A DNA stretch of 64,000 nucleotides from Streptomyces sp. CG4 (GCF_041080655.1 NZ_CP163525.1:7068001-7132000); one strand, 5' to 3'; counted from the first letter of the stretch, positions 12,424 through 22,465 are shown. A program made the numbers and translations. Notes: generated from the letters alone by a model not told the origin.

Positions 12424-13565
12424 CAGCGGCGTCCCTTCGGCAGGCCGAGCAGCCGTTCGGCGACGATGTCCCGCTGGATCTCGTTGGTGCCCGCGTAGAG
12501 GGGCCCGGCGAGCGCGAAGACGTACCCCTCGGACCAGGCGGTGTCGGCCGACTCGCCCTCTTCCCCGAGCAGATCGAGCGCCGTCTCGTGCAGCGCCAGG
12601 TCCAGCTCGGACCAGAAGACCTTGTTCATGCTGGACTCGGGGCCGAGGCGCTCGCCCCGAAGGAAGCGGGAGGCGGCCGCGTAGGTGAACAGCTGGTAGG
12701 CGCGGGCGCCGATCAGGGCGTCGGCCACGCGGGCGCGGGCGTGCTCCGGGCAGCCGCGCGAGCGCCACAGCTCGACCAGCCGGTGTGCCGAGGCGAGGAA
12801 GCGGCCCGGTGAGCGCAGGGTGAGCCCGCGTTCGTTGCCCGCCGTGGACATCGCGATCCGCCAGCCCTGGCCGGGCTCGCCGATCACGTCCGTGTCCGGC
12901 ACGAACACGTCGTCCAGGAACAGCTCGGCGAAGGCCGGCTTGCCGTCCAGACGGCCGATCGGGCGGACCGTGACCCCGGGCGCCCGCAGGTCGAACATCA
13001 GGTAGGTCAGCCCCTGGTGGGGTTTCGGCGCGCCCGGATCGCTGCGGAACAGGCCGAAGGCCCGGTCGGCGAAGGCCGCCCGCGACGACCAGGTCTTCTG
13101 TCCCCGCAAGAGCCAGCCGCCGTCCGTCCGTACCGCCCTGGAGGTGAGCGAGGCCAGGTCGGAGCCCGCCTCCGGCTCGGACCAGGCCTGCGCCCAGACC
13201 ACCTCGCCGGTGGCCATCGGCGGCAGCACCCGCGTGCGTTGCTCCTCCGTGCCGTGGTCGAAGAGCGTCGGCGCGAGCAGGCTGACGCCGTTCTGGCCGA
13301 CGCGGCCGGGCGCGCCCGCCGCCCAGTACTCCTCCTCGAAGACCAGCCAGCGCAGCAGCCCCGCGTCCCGGCCGCCGTACTTCTCCGGCCACGACACCAC
13401 CGACCAGCGGTCCGCGGCCAGTTCGGCCTCCCAGGCGCGGTGGGCCGTGAAGCCCTCCGCCGTCTCCAGTGAGGGCAGCGGCGTGCGCGGCACGTGCGCC
13501 GCCAGCCAGGCGCGGGCCTCGGCGCGGAACTCCTCGTCGGCCGCGGAATGGGACAGATCCACCAC
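12423..13565 (-). CDS. acyl-CoA dehydrogenase, large-subunit type (steroid HIP pathway)
   Basis: 380 residues from the GTG at 13565, 9 nt after GGAGG; GTG codons at 13571 and 13562 are alternatives. Complete acyl-CoA dehydrogenase: WPEKYGGRDA near the N-terminus, AWSEPEAGSDLASL in the FAD/substrate domain, and the C-terminal GTNEIQRDIVAERLLG signature. FadE-type enzyme of CoA-thioester beta-oxidation. With the coupled downstream subunit it probably dehydrogenates a steroid-derived CoA ester. Transcribed leftward from the operator-bearing gap it shares with the SDR gene. Confidence 0.88.
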   Translation of the reverse strand: MVDLSHSAADEEFRAEARAWLAAHVPRTPLPSLETAEGFTAHRAWEAELAADRWSVVSWPEKYGGRDAGLLRWLVFEEEYWAAGAPGRVGQNGVSLLAPTLFDHGTEEQRTRVLPPMATGEVVWAQAWSEPEAGSDLASLTSRAVRTDGGWLLRGQKTWSSRAAFADRAFGLFRSDPGAPKPHQGLTYLMFDLRAPGVTVRPIGRLDGKPAFAELFLDDVFVPDTDVIGEPGQGWRIAMSTAGNERGLTLRSPGRFLASAHRLVELWRSRGCPEHARARVADALIGARAYQLFTYAAASRFLRGERLGPESSMNKVFWSELDLALHETALDLLGEEGESADTAWSEGYVFALAGPLYAGTNEIQRDIVAERLLGLPKGRR

Positions 13566-13592
13566 CGGCACCTTCCTCCCTCGACCTTCCCT

Positions 13593-13606
13593 AACAAGTG
13601 TTTGGT
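13593..13606. promoter_or_regulatory. probable KstR2 operator
   Basis: AACAAGTGTTTGGT matches all but one fixed position of the mycobacterial KstR2 site AnCAAGnnCTTGnT. It lies in the 57-nt gap between the divergent acyl-CoA dehydrogenase and SDR-kstR2 operons. Its reverse complement, extended, is almost identical to the site at 19794-19807. Confidence 0.65.
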
Positions 13607-13622
13607 AGGTTAGCGTGGCCCT

Positions 13623-14408
13623 ATGACAGGCGTCGAGAGCCCGGCCTACGTGCCCGGGCACGGACTGCTCCGGGGCCGCACCGCCGTCATCACCGCGGCG
13701 GCCGGCGCCGGCATCGGCGGCGCGACCGCGCACCGCTTCCTGGAGGAGGGCGCGCGCGTGCTCATCAGCGACGCGCACACACGCCGGCTCAAGGAGTACG
13801 AGGCCGGGCTGGGCCGCAAGTTCCCGGGCCGGGTGGCCGCGCTGCCGTGCGACGTCACCGACGAGACCCAGGTGCGGGCCCTGTTCGGGGCGGCCGTGGC
13901 CGAGCACGGGCGGCTGGACATCGTCGTCAACAACGCGGGCCTGGGCGGCACTTCGGACCTGGTCGACATGACCGACGAGCAGTGGTCGAAGGTGCTGGAC
14001 GTGACCCTGAACGGCACCTTCCGGTGCACCCGCGCCGCCCTGCGGGCCATGCGCGAGACCGGAAGCGGGGTGATCGTCAACAACGCCTCCGTCGTCGGCT
14101 GGCGCGCCCAGGCCGGGCAGGCGCACTACGCCGCGGCCAAGGCCGGCGTGATGGCGCTGACCCGGTGCGCGGCGATCGAGGCCGCCGCGTACGGCGTGCG
14201 GGTCAACGCCGTGGCGCCGAGCCTCGCCATGCATCCGCACCTGGCGAAGGTCACCTCCGCCGAACTGCTCCAGGAGCTGACCGGACGCGAGGCCTTCGGG
14301 CGCTACGCCGAGCCCTGGGAGGTCGCCAACGTGATCGTGTTCCTGGCCTCCGGCTACTCCTCGTATCTGACCGGCGAGGTCGTCGCCGTCAGCAGCCAGC
14401 ACCCCTGA
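13623..14408 (+). CDS. ipdF: short-chain dehydrogenase, IpdF-like
   Basis: 261 residues. SDR fold: nucleotide-binding TAAAGAGIGGATAHRF (about 23-38), NNAG (about 102) and the catalytic Tyr-Lys in HYAAAKAG (about 168). The C-terminal GEVVAVSSQHP resembles mycobacterial IpdF (Rv3559c), which oxidises the 5-hydroxy group of the HIP-CoA intermediate. Assignment rests on the sequence together with the surrounding ipdABC-fadA6-echA20 set. First gene of a rightward operon with the TetR and thiolase genes. Confidence 0.75.
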   Translation: MTGVESPAYVPGHGLLRGRTAVITAAAGAGIGGATAHRFLEEGARVLISDAHTRRLKEYEAGLGRKFPGRVAALPCDVTDETQVRALFGAAVAEHGRLDIVVNNAGLGGTSDLVDMTDEQWSKVLDVTLNGTFRCTRAALRAMRETGSGVIVNNASVVGWRAQAGQAHYAAAKAGVMALTRCAAIEAAAYGVRVNAVAPSLAMHPHLAKVTSAELLQELTGREAFGRYAEPWEVANVIVFLASGYSSYLTGEVVAVSSQHP

Positions 14409-14432
14409 CGACGGACAGACCACAATGGGTGC

Positions 14433-15044
14433 GTGCCGACCAAGAAGAAGCCCCAGGTGACCGCGGCAGCGGCCCGGCGCGGTGAACTCCTGACCACCGC
14501 TGCCGAGGTCTTCGCCGAGCACGGCTACAACGCCACCACCGTCCGCCGGATCGCCGACCACGCCGGGATGCTCGCGGGCAGCCTCTACTACCACTTCGAC
14601 TCCAAGGAGTCGATGCTCGAGGAGATCCTGCGGACCTTCCTCGACGAACTGTGGGACGGCTACGACACCGTCCTCGCCGCCGGACTCGGGCCCCGCGAGA
14701 CGCTGGAGGCGCTCGTCACCGAGTCCTTCCGGGAGATCGACCGGCACCGCGCGGCCGTCGCGATCTACCAGAAGGAGAGCAGGCAGCTCGTCGCCCAGGA
14801 CCGCTTCGCGTTCCTCGCCGACTCCCAGCGCCGCTTCGAGAAGGCCTGGCTGAGCACGCTGGAGCGCGGCGTCGCCGAGCGCGCCTTCCGCGCCGACCTC
14901 GACGTCCGCCTCACCTACCGGTTCGTGCGCGACACCGTGTGGGTCGCCGCCTCCTGGTACCGGCCCGGCGGACAGCACAGCCCCGAGGAGATCGCCCGCC
15001 AGTACCTGTCGATGGTGCTGGACGGGATCGCCGTACGCGAGTGA
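14433..15044 (+). CDS. kstR2: TetR-family repressor, KstR2-like
   Basis: 203 residues from a GTG. The N-terminal helix-turn-helix (about 15-60) includes AAEVFAEHGYNATTVRRIADHAGM and GSLYYHFDSKESM; the C-terminal domain is the all-helical ligand-binding part. It lies between the IpdF-like and FadA6-like genes, where Mycobacterium also has kstR2 beside fadA6. KstR2 represses the HIP-degradation genes and is released by HIP-CoA. Two palindromes matching its known operator lie in this cluster's divergent promoters, which supports the identity. Confidence 0.8.
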   Translation: MPTKKKPQVTAAAARRGELLTTAAEVFAEHGYNATTVRRIADHAGMLAGSLYYHFDSKESMLEEILRTFLDELWDGYDTVLAAGLGPRETLEALVTESFREIDRHRAAVAIYQKESRQLVAQDRFAFLADSQRRFEKAWLSTLERGVAERAFRADLDVRLTYRFVRDTVWVAASWYRPGGQHSPEEIARQYLSMVLDGIAVRE

Positions 15045-15084
15045 CACCTTTCGCATAACGCCCCTTTCCTGTCAGGGAGTTGCC

Positions 15085-16242
<1,158 letters not shown>

Positions 16243-16357
16243 GCAGAGCGACGACAAGGGCGGCCACCCACTTCGGCGGACGGAGTCCGGCGCAGGCTCC
16301 TGAAGCCTGGGAGGCCCCTGGGGCCGAGCAGTGCGAGGGGGCCGTCGGGGGTGGTGC

Positions 16358-16412
16358 CCATGTGCGAGGGCGGCGGCCAGGCCAACGTGACGATCATCGA
16401 ACGCCTCTGAGC
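16358..16412 (+). repeat. 55-bp direct repeat, copy B (3' end of ipdC)
   Basis: Perfect copy of 16190-16244. Read on the minus strand it supplies the last codons and stop of ipdC, so each of the two convergent genes keeps an intact end. Confidence 0.9.
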
Positions 16413-17452
16413 CGAGCCAGTTCCACCAGCGCCTCCTCCGCCTCCTTCACGATCCGCTCCACCAGCTCCGCGCACGACGGCAGGTCTTCGATCACCCCGG
16501 CGACCTGCCCGGACGCCATCACCCCGAGGTCCGTACAGCCGTCCACCATCGCGGACTTCAGCAGCATCGGCGTGTTCGCGGCCAGCAGCACCTGGCCCCA
16601 GGACAACTCCTTGCCGTGCCGCAGGGCCAGCCCGTCTCGCACCATCTGCCGCCAGGTGAGCCCCGACAGCCGCCGGAAGCCCGCCGCCCGCCGCACCGCG
16701 TGGACCAGGGCAGGTATCCGGCCGGACCGCTCCAACGTCTCGACCAGCTCCGTGCGCAGCATCCGGTGCGGCAGGCCGTCCACCGCCCGGGTGACCGTCA
16801 CGTCCCGGACCGTCGCCGCCAGATACCGGGCCTTCACCGCGTCCGGCACGGTCGAGTCGGAGGTGAGCAGGAACCGCGTGCCCATCGCCACCCCGGCCGC
16901 CCCGTACGCCAGCGCCGCCACCAGGCCGCGTCCGTCGAAGAAGCCGCCCGCCGCCACCACCGGGATGTCCACCGCGTCCACCACCTGCGGCAGCAGCACG
17001 CTGGTGGCCACCTCGCCGGTGTGTCCGCCGCCCTCGCCGCCCTGCACGATCACCGCGTCCGCACCCCACGCGGCCACCTTCTCGGCGTGCCGGCGCGCCC
17101 CGACGGACGGGATGACGACCACCCCCGCCTCCTTGAGCCGGGTGATCAGCTCGCGTGAGGGGGCCAGGGCGAAGGAGGCCACCCGGACGCCCTCCGCCAG
17201 CATGATCTCCACCCGGTCCGCCGCGTCGCCCGCGTCGGCGCGCAGATTCACCCCGAACGGCGCGTCGGTGCGCGACCGCACCTCCCGTATCGCCTCGCGC
17301 AGCCGGTCCGGTGTCATCGTCGCGGAGGCCAGGATGCCGAGCGCGCCCGCGCTCGCCGTCGCCGAGACCAGCCGCGGGCCGGCCACCCAGCCCATCCCGG
17401 TCTGCACGATCGGATGGCGCACCCCGACCAGCCGGGTCAGTGCCGTGTCCAT
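16394..17452 (-). CDS. ipdC: nitronate monooxygenase-like flavin enzyme, IpdC-like
   Basis: 352 residues from the ATG at 17452, overlapping the ipdB stop by one base. 2-nitropropane dioxygenase/NMO TIM barrel: HPIVQTGMGWVAGPRLV at the N-terminus, VIVQGGEGGGHTG (about 135) and VVAAGGFFDGRGLVAALAYGAAGVAMGT (about 170-200) for the FMN phosphate site. Next to ipdA and ipdB this is the expected position of IpdC, a reductase of steroid ring C/D catabolism. The last four codons lie in the duplicated 55-bp segment. Confidence 0.82.
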   Translation of the reverse strand: MDTALTRLVGVRHPIVQTGMGWVAGPRLVSATASAGALGILASATMTPDRLREAIREVRSRTDAPFGVNLRADAGDAADRVEIMLAEGVRVASFALAPSRELITRLKEAGVVVIPSVGARRHAEKVAAWGADAVIVQGGEGGGHTGEVATSVLLPQVVDAVDIPVVAAGGFFDGRGLVAALAYGAAGVAMGTRFLLTSDSTVPDAVKARYLAATVRDVTVTRAVDGLPHRMLRTELVETLERSGRIPALVHAVRRAAGFRRLSGLTWRQMVRDGLALRHGKELSWGQVLLAANTPMLLKSAMVDGCTDLGVMASGQVAGVIEDLPSCAELVERIVKEAEEALVELARLRGVR

Positions 17453-18195
17453 CAGACCGGCACCTCCCTGGCCCGGGTGTTCCCCGGATCGATCACCTCG
17501 CGGATCAGGCGCAGTTCGCCGACGGTCGGTTCGCGGGTGTACGGCACCTCGTCCGGGATCACGAGGTCGAACCCCGTGGCCTCCCGGACCTGGCCCACCG
17601 TCACGCCCGGGTGGACGGAGACCAGCCGCATCGTGTGACCCGGCGTGGCGAAGTCGAAGACGCCGAGGTCGGAGACGACACGCGGGATGCGGTGGTACGG
17701 CGCACCGGCCGCGCGGTCGTACCCCACCCCGCACACCATGTCGACCTGTTCGACGAAGACGCGCCGGGAATGCTTCGGGATCCAGTAACTCGTCGGGTTG
17801 TTGAGCGTGTTGACCGGCGCCCCGCGCACCCCGAGCAGTTGCCGCGCCGGCTTCGCCCAGTCTCCGATGCAGCAGATGTTCTGGTTGCCGTACCGGTCGA
17901 TCTGGCTCGCGCCCATCATCACGTGCCGTCGGCCCCCGGCGACCAGTTCCAGGTGCTTGCGGTACGGCAGCCAGCCCTCGACCGTGCCGTCCGGGCCCAC
18001 GATCATCGCCTCGCCGTCGGTCAGCAGCAGGTCGGGTGCGAAGGTCCGCCTGGCGAGGCGGGCGCCGATGGACGGGACCAGGCCCATCGGGCTAGCCAGG
18101 ATCTCGCCCCCGTCCCGCCAGGCCTCGGCGCAGGCGATCACGCAGTACTCGGCGCGGGAAGCGCCGCCGGGTCCGGGTGGTGTGGTCCCGGTCAT
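17452..18195 (-). CDS. ipdB: CoA-transferase-like beta subunit, IpdB
   Basis: 247 residues; overlaps ipdA by 4 nt (ATGA). Family I CoA-transferase beta fold: PSIGARLARRTFAPDLLLTDGEAMIVG, HVMMGASQIDRYGNQN and VSVHPGVTVGQVREATGFDLVIP. In actinobacteria IpdAB is a hydrolase that opens the last steroid ring of the COCHEA-CoA intermediate rather than a CoA-transferase. Assigned on sequence type plus adjacency to ipdA, ipdC and echA20. Confidence 0.87.
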   Translation of the reverse strand: MTGTTPPGPGGASRAEYCVIACAEAWRDGGEILASPMGLVPSIGARLARRTFAPDLLLTDGEAMIVGPDGTVEGWLPYRKHLELVAGGRRHVMMGASQIDRYGNQNICCIGDWAKPARQLLGVRGAPVNTLNNPTSYWIPKHSRRVFVEQVDMVCGVGYDRAAGAPYHRIPRVVSDLGVFDFATPGHTMRLVSVHPGVTVGQVREATGFDLVIPDEVPYTREPTVGELRLIREVIDPGNTRAREVPV

Positions 18196-19028
18196 GACTC
18201 CTCCTCGACCGCGGCCCGGTAGTCACGCTCGTCCCCGGCCAGAAAGCGCGCCGCGAACTCAGGCCAAGGCGTGCCGGCGTACCGCTTCTGGAGCGCCTCG
18301 TCCCTGCCGTAGTCGGGGACGCAGGACGTGAAGTGCGCGCCGCCCGGTGCCTCCACGACCCCGGTCACCACGTGCCGTTTGACCAGCAGGGTCTGCGGTG
18401 CCGCGGCCTTCGTCAGCTCGGCCGTGTCCACGATCCGTTCGCACGAGACGTAGGCCGTGTCCGCCGCCTCGCAGAACAGGTCGTCGAAGTACGGGTCCGG
18501 GCCCAGATACTGGCCGTTGCCCAGCCGGTCGGCCCGGTTGACGTGCACCAGCGCCGCGTCCAGCCGCAGGGCCGGCATGGCCACGAACGTCTCCCCGTCC
18601 CCGTACGGCGAAGTGACCGTCCGCAGGCCGGGGTTGACCCGCATCACGTCCGAGCCGAGGCCCGCCCGCACCGGCAGGAAGGGCAGCCGGTTCGCGGCGG
18701 CGCGCAACCCCCACATGAACATCGCCTCGTCGACCTCCATCAGCTCGAAGTCGCCCCGCTCGCGCGCCGCCCGGTAGTGCGGCTCCAGCGGGACGGAGTC
18801 GAGGGTGACGAAGGCGGTGACCAGCTTGCGGATCCGGCCGGCCGCGGCCAGCATCCCCACGTCGGGACCGCCGTACGACACCACCGTCAGATCGCTGACC
18901 GATGTCCGCAGCAGCGCTCTGACCAGCGCCATCGGCTTGCGGCGGGAACCCCAGCCGCCGATGCCGAGGGTCATGCCGCTCGCCAGCCGCGAGACCACCT
19001 CGTCGGCGGTCATCGTCTTGTCGCCCAT
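18192..19028 (-). CDS. ipdA: CoA-transferase-like alpha subunit, IpdA
   Basis: 278 residues. CoA-transferase alpha fold: SGMTLGIGGWGSRRKPMALVRALL near the N-terminus (glycine-rich CoA site) and ALVHVNRADRLGNGQYLGPDPYFDDLFCEAA in the middle. Partner of ipdB in the two-subunit ring-cleaving hydrolase of HIP degradation. The ATG follows the echA20-like stop with no gap on the opposite side of the order echA20-ipdA-ipdB-ipdC, an operon identical in order to Mycobacterium. Confidence 0.87.
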   Translation of the reverse strand: MGDKTMTADEVVSRLASGMTLGIGGWGSRRKPMALVRALLRTSVSDLTVVSYGGPDVGMLAAAGRIRKLVTAFVTLDSVPLEPHYRAARERGDFELMEVDEAMFMWGLRAAANRLPFLPVRAGLGSDVMRVNPGLRTVTSPYGDGETFVAMPALRLDAALVHVNRADRLGNGQYLGPDPYFDDLFCEAADTAYVSCERIVDTAELTKAAAPQTLLVKRHVVTGVVEAPGGAHFTSCVPDYGRDEALQKRYAGTPWPEFAARFLAGDERDYRAAVEEES

Positions 19029-19772
19029 CTACGCCCCCTCCTTCCCGAACGTGTCGCGGACCCGGTCGGCCAGTCCGCTGAGGTTGGCCTCGAAGGTGAA
19101 GCCCTGCTCGAAGCGGTAGCTGCGGCGCACGTCGACCGGGTCGATGCCGTTGATGGCCGCCTTGGCCATGCGCAGCAGCCGCCCGTCCTTGGCGGCGATC
19201 TCGCGGGCCAGCTCCAGCGCCGCCGCCCGCAGCCGCGCGCCCGGCACCACGCGCCACACCGAGCCGTGCCGGTGCAGTTCCTCGGCGCTCGCCGTGCGCC
19301 CCGTGTAGTACAGGGCGCGCATCAGGTGCTGCGGGACCAGCCGGGCCAGATGGGTCGCGGCCCCCAGCGCGCCCCGGTCCAGCTCGGGCAGCCCGAAGAC
19401 GGCGTCCTCGCTCGCCACGATCGCGTCCGCGTTGCCCACCAGGCCTATCCCGCCGCCCAGGCAGAAGCCCTGCACCGCCGCGACGACCGGGACCGCGCAC
19501 TCGTAGACCGCCGCGAAGGCCTCGGCGCAGCCGTGGTTGGCGCCGATCAGTGCTTGCTGCCCCTGCGCCTGTATCTCCTTGATGTCCACGCCCGCGTTGA
19601 ACCCGCGGCCCTCGGCGGCCAGCACCACGCACCGGACCTCGGCGTCGCGGCCGGACGCGCGCACGGCGTCGGCCAGGTCCGACCAGCCGCGCACCGGCAG
19701 TGCGTTCACCGGCGGGAAGTCGACGGTGACCACGGAAATCCCTTTTTCCGGGGACGAACGGGAGACACCCAT
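19029..19772 (-). CDS. echA20: enoyl-CoA hydratase/isomerase family, EchA20-like
   Basis: 247 residues from the ATG at 19772; an upstream in-frame ATG at 19802 lies inside the operator palindrome and is unlikely to be used. Crotonase fold: GRGFNAGVDIKEIQ (oxyanion-hole strand, about 60-75) and VQGFCLGGGIGLVGNADAIVAS (about 100-120), then DAVFGLPELDRGALG. EchA20 opens the steroid D ring hydrolytically in the HIP pathway. First gene of the leftward echA20-ipdABC operon; downstream stop abuts ipdA. Confidence 0.83.
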   Translation of the reverse strand: MGVSRSSPEKGISVVTVDFPPVNALPVRGWSDLADAVRASGRDAEVRCVVLAAEGRGFNAGVDIKEIQAQGQQALIGANHGCAEAFAAVYECAVPVVAAVQGFCLGGGIGLVGNADAIVASEDAVFGLPELDRGALGAATHLARLVPQHLMRALYYTGRTASAEELHRHGSVWRVVPGARLRAAALELAREIAAKDGRLLRMAKAAINGIDPVDVRRSYRFEQGFTFEANLSGLADRVRDTFGKEGA

Positions 19773-19793
19773 GGGCGCATCAGCTACCTTTCC

Positions 19794-19807
19794 ACCAAAC
19801 ATTTGTT
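19794..19807. promoter_or_regulatory. probable KstR2 operator
   Basis: ACCAAACATTTGTT matches the KstR2 pattern AnCAAGnnCTTGnT with two substitutions. It differs by one base over 16 from the reverse complement of the site at 13593-13606. It sits between the divergent echA20-ipdABC and SDR operons. Confidence 0.62.
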
Positions 19808-19857
19808 AGGTGCGAGGCTTCGAAGCTAGCAGTCGGCGCAGACGAGCGGGAGGGCCT

Positions 19858-20616
19858 GTGGATAACTTGCCGCGCGACAGAACCCGCGTCCGAACCGTCG
19901 TCGTGACCGGCGGCACCCGGGGCGTCGGAGCCGGGATCGCCCGGGCGTTCGCCGAGACCGGCGCCCGGGTCGTGGCCTGCGCCCGCCGCCCACCCGAACA
20001 GCCCCTGGACGGCGTCGAGTTCACCCACCTCGACCTGCGCGACCCACCCGCCGTCCGGACCTTCTTCGACGCGCTGCCCCGGCTCGACGTGCTCGTCAAC
20101 AACGCGGGCGGCGCACCGTACCGGCGACTGGTCGACGCCGACGCCGAACGGCACGCCAGGGTCGTCGAGTTGAACCTGATCACCCCGCTGACCGCGTCCC
20201 TCGCCGCGTACGAGCAACTGCGCCGCAGCCGGGGCTCGGTCGTGATGGTCGGCAGCGTCAGCGGCGGCCGTCCCTCGCCCGGCTCGGCCGCCTACGGCGC
20301 GGCCAAGGCCGGCCTCGCGAACCTGGCCGCCTCGATGGCCGTGGAGTGGGCGCCGGACATCCGCGTCAACACACTCGTGGTCGGCATGGTCCGCACCGAA
20401 CTGTCGCATCTGCACTACGGCGGCCCGGACGGCATCGCCGCCGTCTCCGGCACCGTCCCGCTCGGCCGGCTGGCCGCCCCCGCCGACGTCGGCGCCGCCG
20501 CCGTCTTCCTCGCCTCCGACGCGGCCGCCTACATCAGCGGAGCCAGTCTGCATGTGCACGGCGGCGGGGAGCGGCCCGCCTTTCTGGACGCCGCAACGGC
20601 CCACGAGGACAAGTGA
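19858..20616 (+). CDS. short-chain dehydrogenase (Rv3549c-like position)
   Basis: 252 residues from the GTG at 19858, which has GGGAGGG 4-5 nt upstream; an in-frame GTG at 19810 lies next to the operator. SDR: VVVTGGTRGVGAGIARAF (about 14-31), NNAGG (about 82), SVSGGRPSPGSAAYGAAKAG with catalytic Tyr-Lys, and the C-terminal GASLHVHGGGERPAF. Two SDR genes divergent from echA20 match Rv3549c and Rv3548c of the mycobacterial KstR2 regulon. Exact substrate unknown. Confidence 0.8.
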   Translation: MDNLPRDRTRVRTVVVTGGTRGVGAGIARAFAETGARVVACARRPPEQPLDGVEFTHLDLRDPPAVRTFFDALPRLDVLVNNAGGAPYRRLVDADAERHARVVELNLITPLTASLAAYEQLRRSRGSVVMVGSVSGGRPSPGSAAYGAAKAGLANLAASMAVEWAPDIRVNTLVVGMVRTELSHLHYGGPDGIAAVSGTVPLGRLAAPADVGAAAVFLASDAAAYISGASLHVHGGGERPAFLDAATAHEDK

Positions 20617-20641
20617 GATGACGTCGACCGGGAGAACTGAG

Positions 20642-21547
20642 ATGAGCGGAATCTGCGACGGCCGCGTCGTCGCCGTCACCGGAGCCGGCCGCGGACTCGG
20701 CCGCGCCCATGCCCTCGCCTTCGCGGCCGAGGGTGCCCGGGTCGTCGTCAACGACCTGGGTGTGGGGCTGGACGGGGCACCGGGCGCGGAGAGCCCGGCC
20801 GCATCCGTCGTCGCGGAGATCAGGGCCGCCGGCGGCGAGGCGGTCGCACACGGCGGCGACATCGCCACGACCGGCGGTGCGGCCTCCCTGGTCCACACCG
20901 CGCTGGAGACGTACGGGCGGCTCGACACGCTCGTCAGCAACGCCGGGTTCCTGCGCGACCGGATGCTGGTCAATCTCGACGAGGACGACTGGGACGCGGT
21001 GATCCGCGTCCACCTCAAGGGCCACTTTCTGCCCCTGAGACACGCCGCAGCGCACTGGCGGGCCGAGGCCAAGGCCGGGCGCGTCCCGCAGGCCCGGATC
21101 GTCCACACCAGCAGCGGGGCCGGACTGCTGGGCTCGGTCGGGCAGGGCAACTACAGCGCCGCCAAGGCCGGGATCGTGGGGCTGACCCTGGTCGCGGCGG
21201 CCGAACTGGCCCGCTACGGCGTCCAGGTCAACGCCGTCGCGCCCGCCGCACGCACCCGCATGACGGAACGTGCCTTCGCCCAGGCCATGGCGGCCCCGGC
21301 CACCGGTTTCGACGCCATGGCGCCCGAGAACGTCTCCCCGCTCGTGGTCTGGCTGGGCTCGGCCGCGAGCGCGGGGGTCACCGGCCGCGTCTTCGAGGCG
21401 GAGGGCGGCCGGATCACCGTGATGGAGGGCTGGCGCCCCGGCCCCACCACCGACAAGGGCACACGATGGACACCGGCACAGGCGGGGGAGCGGGCACGCG
21501 AGCTGCTGGCCGCGGCGCAACCGCCAGGGCCGGTCTACGGCGCCTAG
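20642..21547 (+). CDS. short-chain dehydrogenase, hydroxyacyl-CoA dehydrogenase-like (Rv3548c-like position)
   Basis: 301 residues from the ATG at 20642 (GGGAGA 6 nt upstream); ATG at 20618 is an alternative. SDR with VTGAGRGLGRAHALAF (about 11-26), NDLGVGLDG, SNAGFLRDRML and GNYSAAKAGIVGL (catalytic Tyr-Lys about 160). This pattern, including the NDLG segment, is that of 17-beta-HSD4/MFE-2-type hydroxyacyl-CoA dehydrogenases. The second gene of the operon begun at 19858, so probably part of HIP catabolism. Confidence 0.8.
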   Translation: MSGICDGRVVAVTGAGRGLGRAHALAFAAEGARVVVNDLGVGLDGAPGAESPAASVVAEIRAAGGEAVAHGGDIATTGGAASLVHTALETYGRLDTLVSNAGFLRDRMLVNLDEDDWDAVIRVHLKGHFLPLRHAAAHWRAEAKAGRVPQARIVHTSSGAGLLGSVGQGNYSAAKAGIVGLTLVAAAELARYGVQVNAVAPAARTRMTERAFAQAMAAPATGFDAMAPENVSPLVVWLGSAASAGVTGRVFEAEGGRITVMEGWRPGPTTDKGTRWTPAQAGERARELLAAAQPPGPVYGA

Positions 21548-21583
21548 CCGCCGGCCGGGTGCTGTGACCTACCGGGTGTGAAC

Positions 21584-22465
21584 CTAGGTGTCGCACTCCA
21601 GCACCGTCCGGCACAGACCGCACCGCGCCCGTACCCGCCCCTTCACCGGTACCCGGATGCGCTGGTGGCAGGTGGGACAGGGGAAGGTGACGCGAAGGTG
21701 GCCGGTGGGGTCGGGGGCGAAGGCGTAGGGCGCGCCCGGCAGAACCGTGGCCGCGTGCCGGCGGTCGTGGGCGTAGCGGCGCCGGCCCGCCCAGCCGGCC
21801 GCGGTCAGCGGCGGCTGCTGCTCGTCCCGGCGGGCCTGGGCCATCCCCTTGATGTAGGCGTCGTAGGCCTGCGGGCTGGTGAACCACACCGAGGGGTCCT
21901 CGTGGAAGAGCAGCGCCCGCTTGGCGAGCACGTACCCGAACTCCTCCGGGGTGAGGTAGCCGAGCTTCTGCGAGGAGACCGCGTCCTCCCGGAAGGCGTC
22001 CAGCAGCAGCCAGCCCGCGCCCAGATAAGCCGTCACCGTGTCCGTGAGGATCTCGTTCTCCGCCGTGCTCGGGAAGGACAGGTCCAGGCGGTGCAGATAG
22101 ACGTGCGCCACCTCGTGGGCCAGTGCCGCGCCGATGTCCCTGCGGTGAGTGCGGAAACGGTCGTTCAGCTCCACGAAGTACTCGGGGCCCGCCGCCAGTT
22201 CGACATGAGCCGCATGCGTCATCTCCCGGAATCCGACGATCAGCCGCGCGTCCGGCAGCCGGAAGTGCCGCACGATCTCGCGGGCCACCCGCTGCGCGCC
22301 CAGATGCAGGTCGTCGGTGTCGCAGAAGGCCACGTCGGCCGGGGCCAGACTGGTCGAGAACGTCTGGACGGTGTCGTAGGACAGGCGCTTGTACAGCGCG
22401 GTGACGGCGGCCCGCACCGTCTCCAGGTGCGAGTAGCCGTGCTGGACCGGTCCGCCGTTCGCCAC
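21584..22465 (-). CDS. putative zinc metallopeptidase with C-terminal zinc ribbon
   Basis: 293 residues from the GTG at 22465, 7 nt after GGGGG; an in-frame GTG at 22513 would add 16 residues. It contains HEVAH (about 117-121) followed about 15 residues on by STAENEILTD, giving the HExxH plus downstream Glu arrangement of zinc peptidases. The C-terminus carries CPTC (about 263) and CGLC (about 282), a probable zinc ribbon. No signal peptide or membrane segment. I do not recognise a named family; peptidase function is inferred from the motif only. Convergent with the SDR operon. Confidence 0.7.
   Translation of the reverse strand: MANGGPVQHGYSHLETVRAAVTALYKRLSYDTVQTFSTSLAPADVAFCDTDDLHLGAQRVAREIVRHFRLPDARLIVGFREMTHAAHVELAAGPEYFVELNDRFRTHRRDIGAALAHEVAHVYLHRLDLSFPSTAENEILTDTVTAYLGAGWLLLDAFREDAVSSQKLGYLTPEEFGYVLAKRALLFHEDPSVWFTSPQAYDAYIKGMAQARRDEQQPPLTAAGWAGRRRYAHDRRHAATVLPGAPYAFAPDPTGHLRVTFPCPTCHQRIRVPVKGRVRARCGLCRTVLECDT

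Noticed and set aside
11425..13392. One 655-codon leftward open frame spanning both acyl-CoA dehydrogenase genes
   Set aside because: Its 5' half is an out-of-frame shadow of the large-subunit gene; homology begins only at the ATG at 12423.
19773..19802. Upstream ATG (19802) as the echA20 start
   Set aside because: It lies within the KstR2-like palindrome and has no ribosome binding site; the ATG at 19772 fits the family start.
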